Shown here one piece after another: positions 13,248 to 13,349 of a stretch of 13,349 nucleotides of DNA. The position numbers and the translations under genes are program-made. The stretch lies in contig CADCUW010000419.1 of NCBI GenBank assembly GCA_902805985.1, positions 1 through 13,349 of the forward strand, in the 5' to 3' direction. Under the pieces are notes generated by a model, which did not search any database, had not been told where the DNA came from, and saw nothing but the letters and a program-made list of their open reading frames with translations. Source of the DNA: an uncultured Rubrobacteraceae bacterium (GTDB taxonomy: Bacteria > Actinomycetota > Rubrobacteria > Rubrobacterales > Rubrobacteraceae). Within the stretch, counting starts at the first letter, position 1. Every line of letters begins with the position of its first letter.

Positions 13248-13349
13248 ATGGCCAAGTTCACGCAGATGGCCCCGGCGCAGACCGGCACCACCGACCGCTC
13301 CCGCAGCGGCGGCAAGCGGAGGCGCAGGCGCCGCAACCGCAGGCGCAAC
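13248..13349 (+). CDS. Arginine-rich protein, N-terminus only (cut by window edge)
   Basis: AGGAGG at 13233-13238 precedes ATG 13248, and 34 codons are open to the edge. The visible start MAKFTQMAPAQTGTTDRSRS is followed by a dense basic run of Gly, Lys, Arg and Asn (GGKRRRRRRNRRRN). The frame is in phase with a good ribosome-binding site, so it is probably real. Basic low-complexity N-termini like this occur on nucleic-acid-binding proteins such as helicases, Rho, sigma factors or cold-shock proteins in actinobacteria. Nothing visible tells which one, and I leave it unnamed. Confidence 0.6.
   Translation, partial: MAKFTQMAPAQTGTTDRSRSGGKRRRRRRNRRRN

Noticed and set aside
11183..13348. 721-codon open frame on the minus strand
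   Set aside because: It is antisense to the monooxygenase, whose motifs and ribosome-binding site are unambiguous. Long antisense frames are expected in high-GC DNA, and its Arg/Val/Asp-rich product resembles no family.
1..13349. CRISPR arrays, transposases, tRNA or rRNA genes
   Set aside because: No regularly spaced repeats, no DDE or recombinase motifs, and no tRNA-like cloverleaf or rRNA sequence were seen on either strand.

Overview
The window is high-GC, gene-dense bacterial DNA with strong G/C preference at third codon positions. It also makes visible use of ATA (Ile) and AGG (Arg) codons, which is unusual at this GC content. Several starts are GTG or TTG, and at least one gene looks leaderless. 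With the gene content (Asp23-type protein, UPF0126/TRIC channel, PCP_red mini-protein, lipoproteins with LxxC lipoboxes and no outer-membrane genes), this suggests an actinobacterium, most likely a Rubrobacter-like lineage. The lineage is inferred from style; no marker gene proves it.

Layout. Positions 1-149 hold the last codons of a short-chain dehydrogenase (+). Positions 150-448 have no convincing gene. A minus-strand block follows: a CorA metal channel (449-1426) and an aldo/keto reductase (1486-2544). Diverging from the reductase is a membrane-anchored metallophosphoesterase (2644-4006, +). Its motifs are intact, but its reading frame is broken twice, and the second break is exactly explained by a 14-bp tandem duplication. 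A TRIC/UPF0126 membrane protein (4047-4685, +) follows. It converges on, and overlaps by 21 bp, a minus-strand pair: a Mug-type DNA glycosylase (4665-5162) and an Asp23/Gls24 protein with a long charged tail (5183-6082).

Divergent from asp23, behind a good sigma70-type promoter, lies a compact polar amino-acid ABC importer: lipoprotein binding protein (6278-7120), permease (7122-8003) and ATPase (8000-8758), with a 1-nt gap and a 4-nt overlap between genes. A CapA-family lipoprotein (8833-10416) follows on the same strand.

Positions 10417-10793 hold no protein gene but are structured. There is a promoter-like TACTAT, a stem whose loop carries a Shine-Dalgarno sequence and a 3-codon ORF, and a strong intrinsic terminator; together these look like a roughly 130-nt small RNA or the decayed 5' end of a gene. 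More inverted and direct repeats follow. A 62-aa PCP_red-family protein (10794-10982, -) diverges from a type I Baeyer-Villiger/flavin monooxygenase (11180-12844, +) that has an intrinsic terminator downstream. The last about 260 bp before the right edge are rich in inverted repeats and lead into the start of an arginine-rich protein (13248 to the edge).

Most genes are ordinary housekeeping or metabolic functions. The parts most worth a second look are the doubly frameshifted phosphoesterase, the structured non-coding locus after capA, and the stand-alone PCP_red protein. I see no CRISPR array, transposase, tRNA or rRNA, and no clear new multi-gene system.
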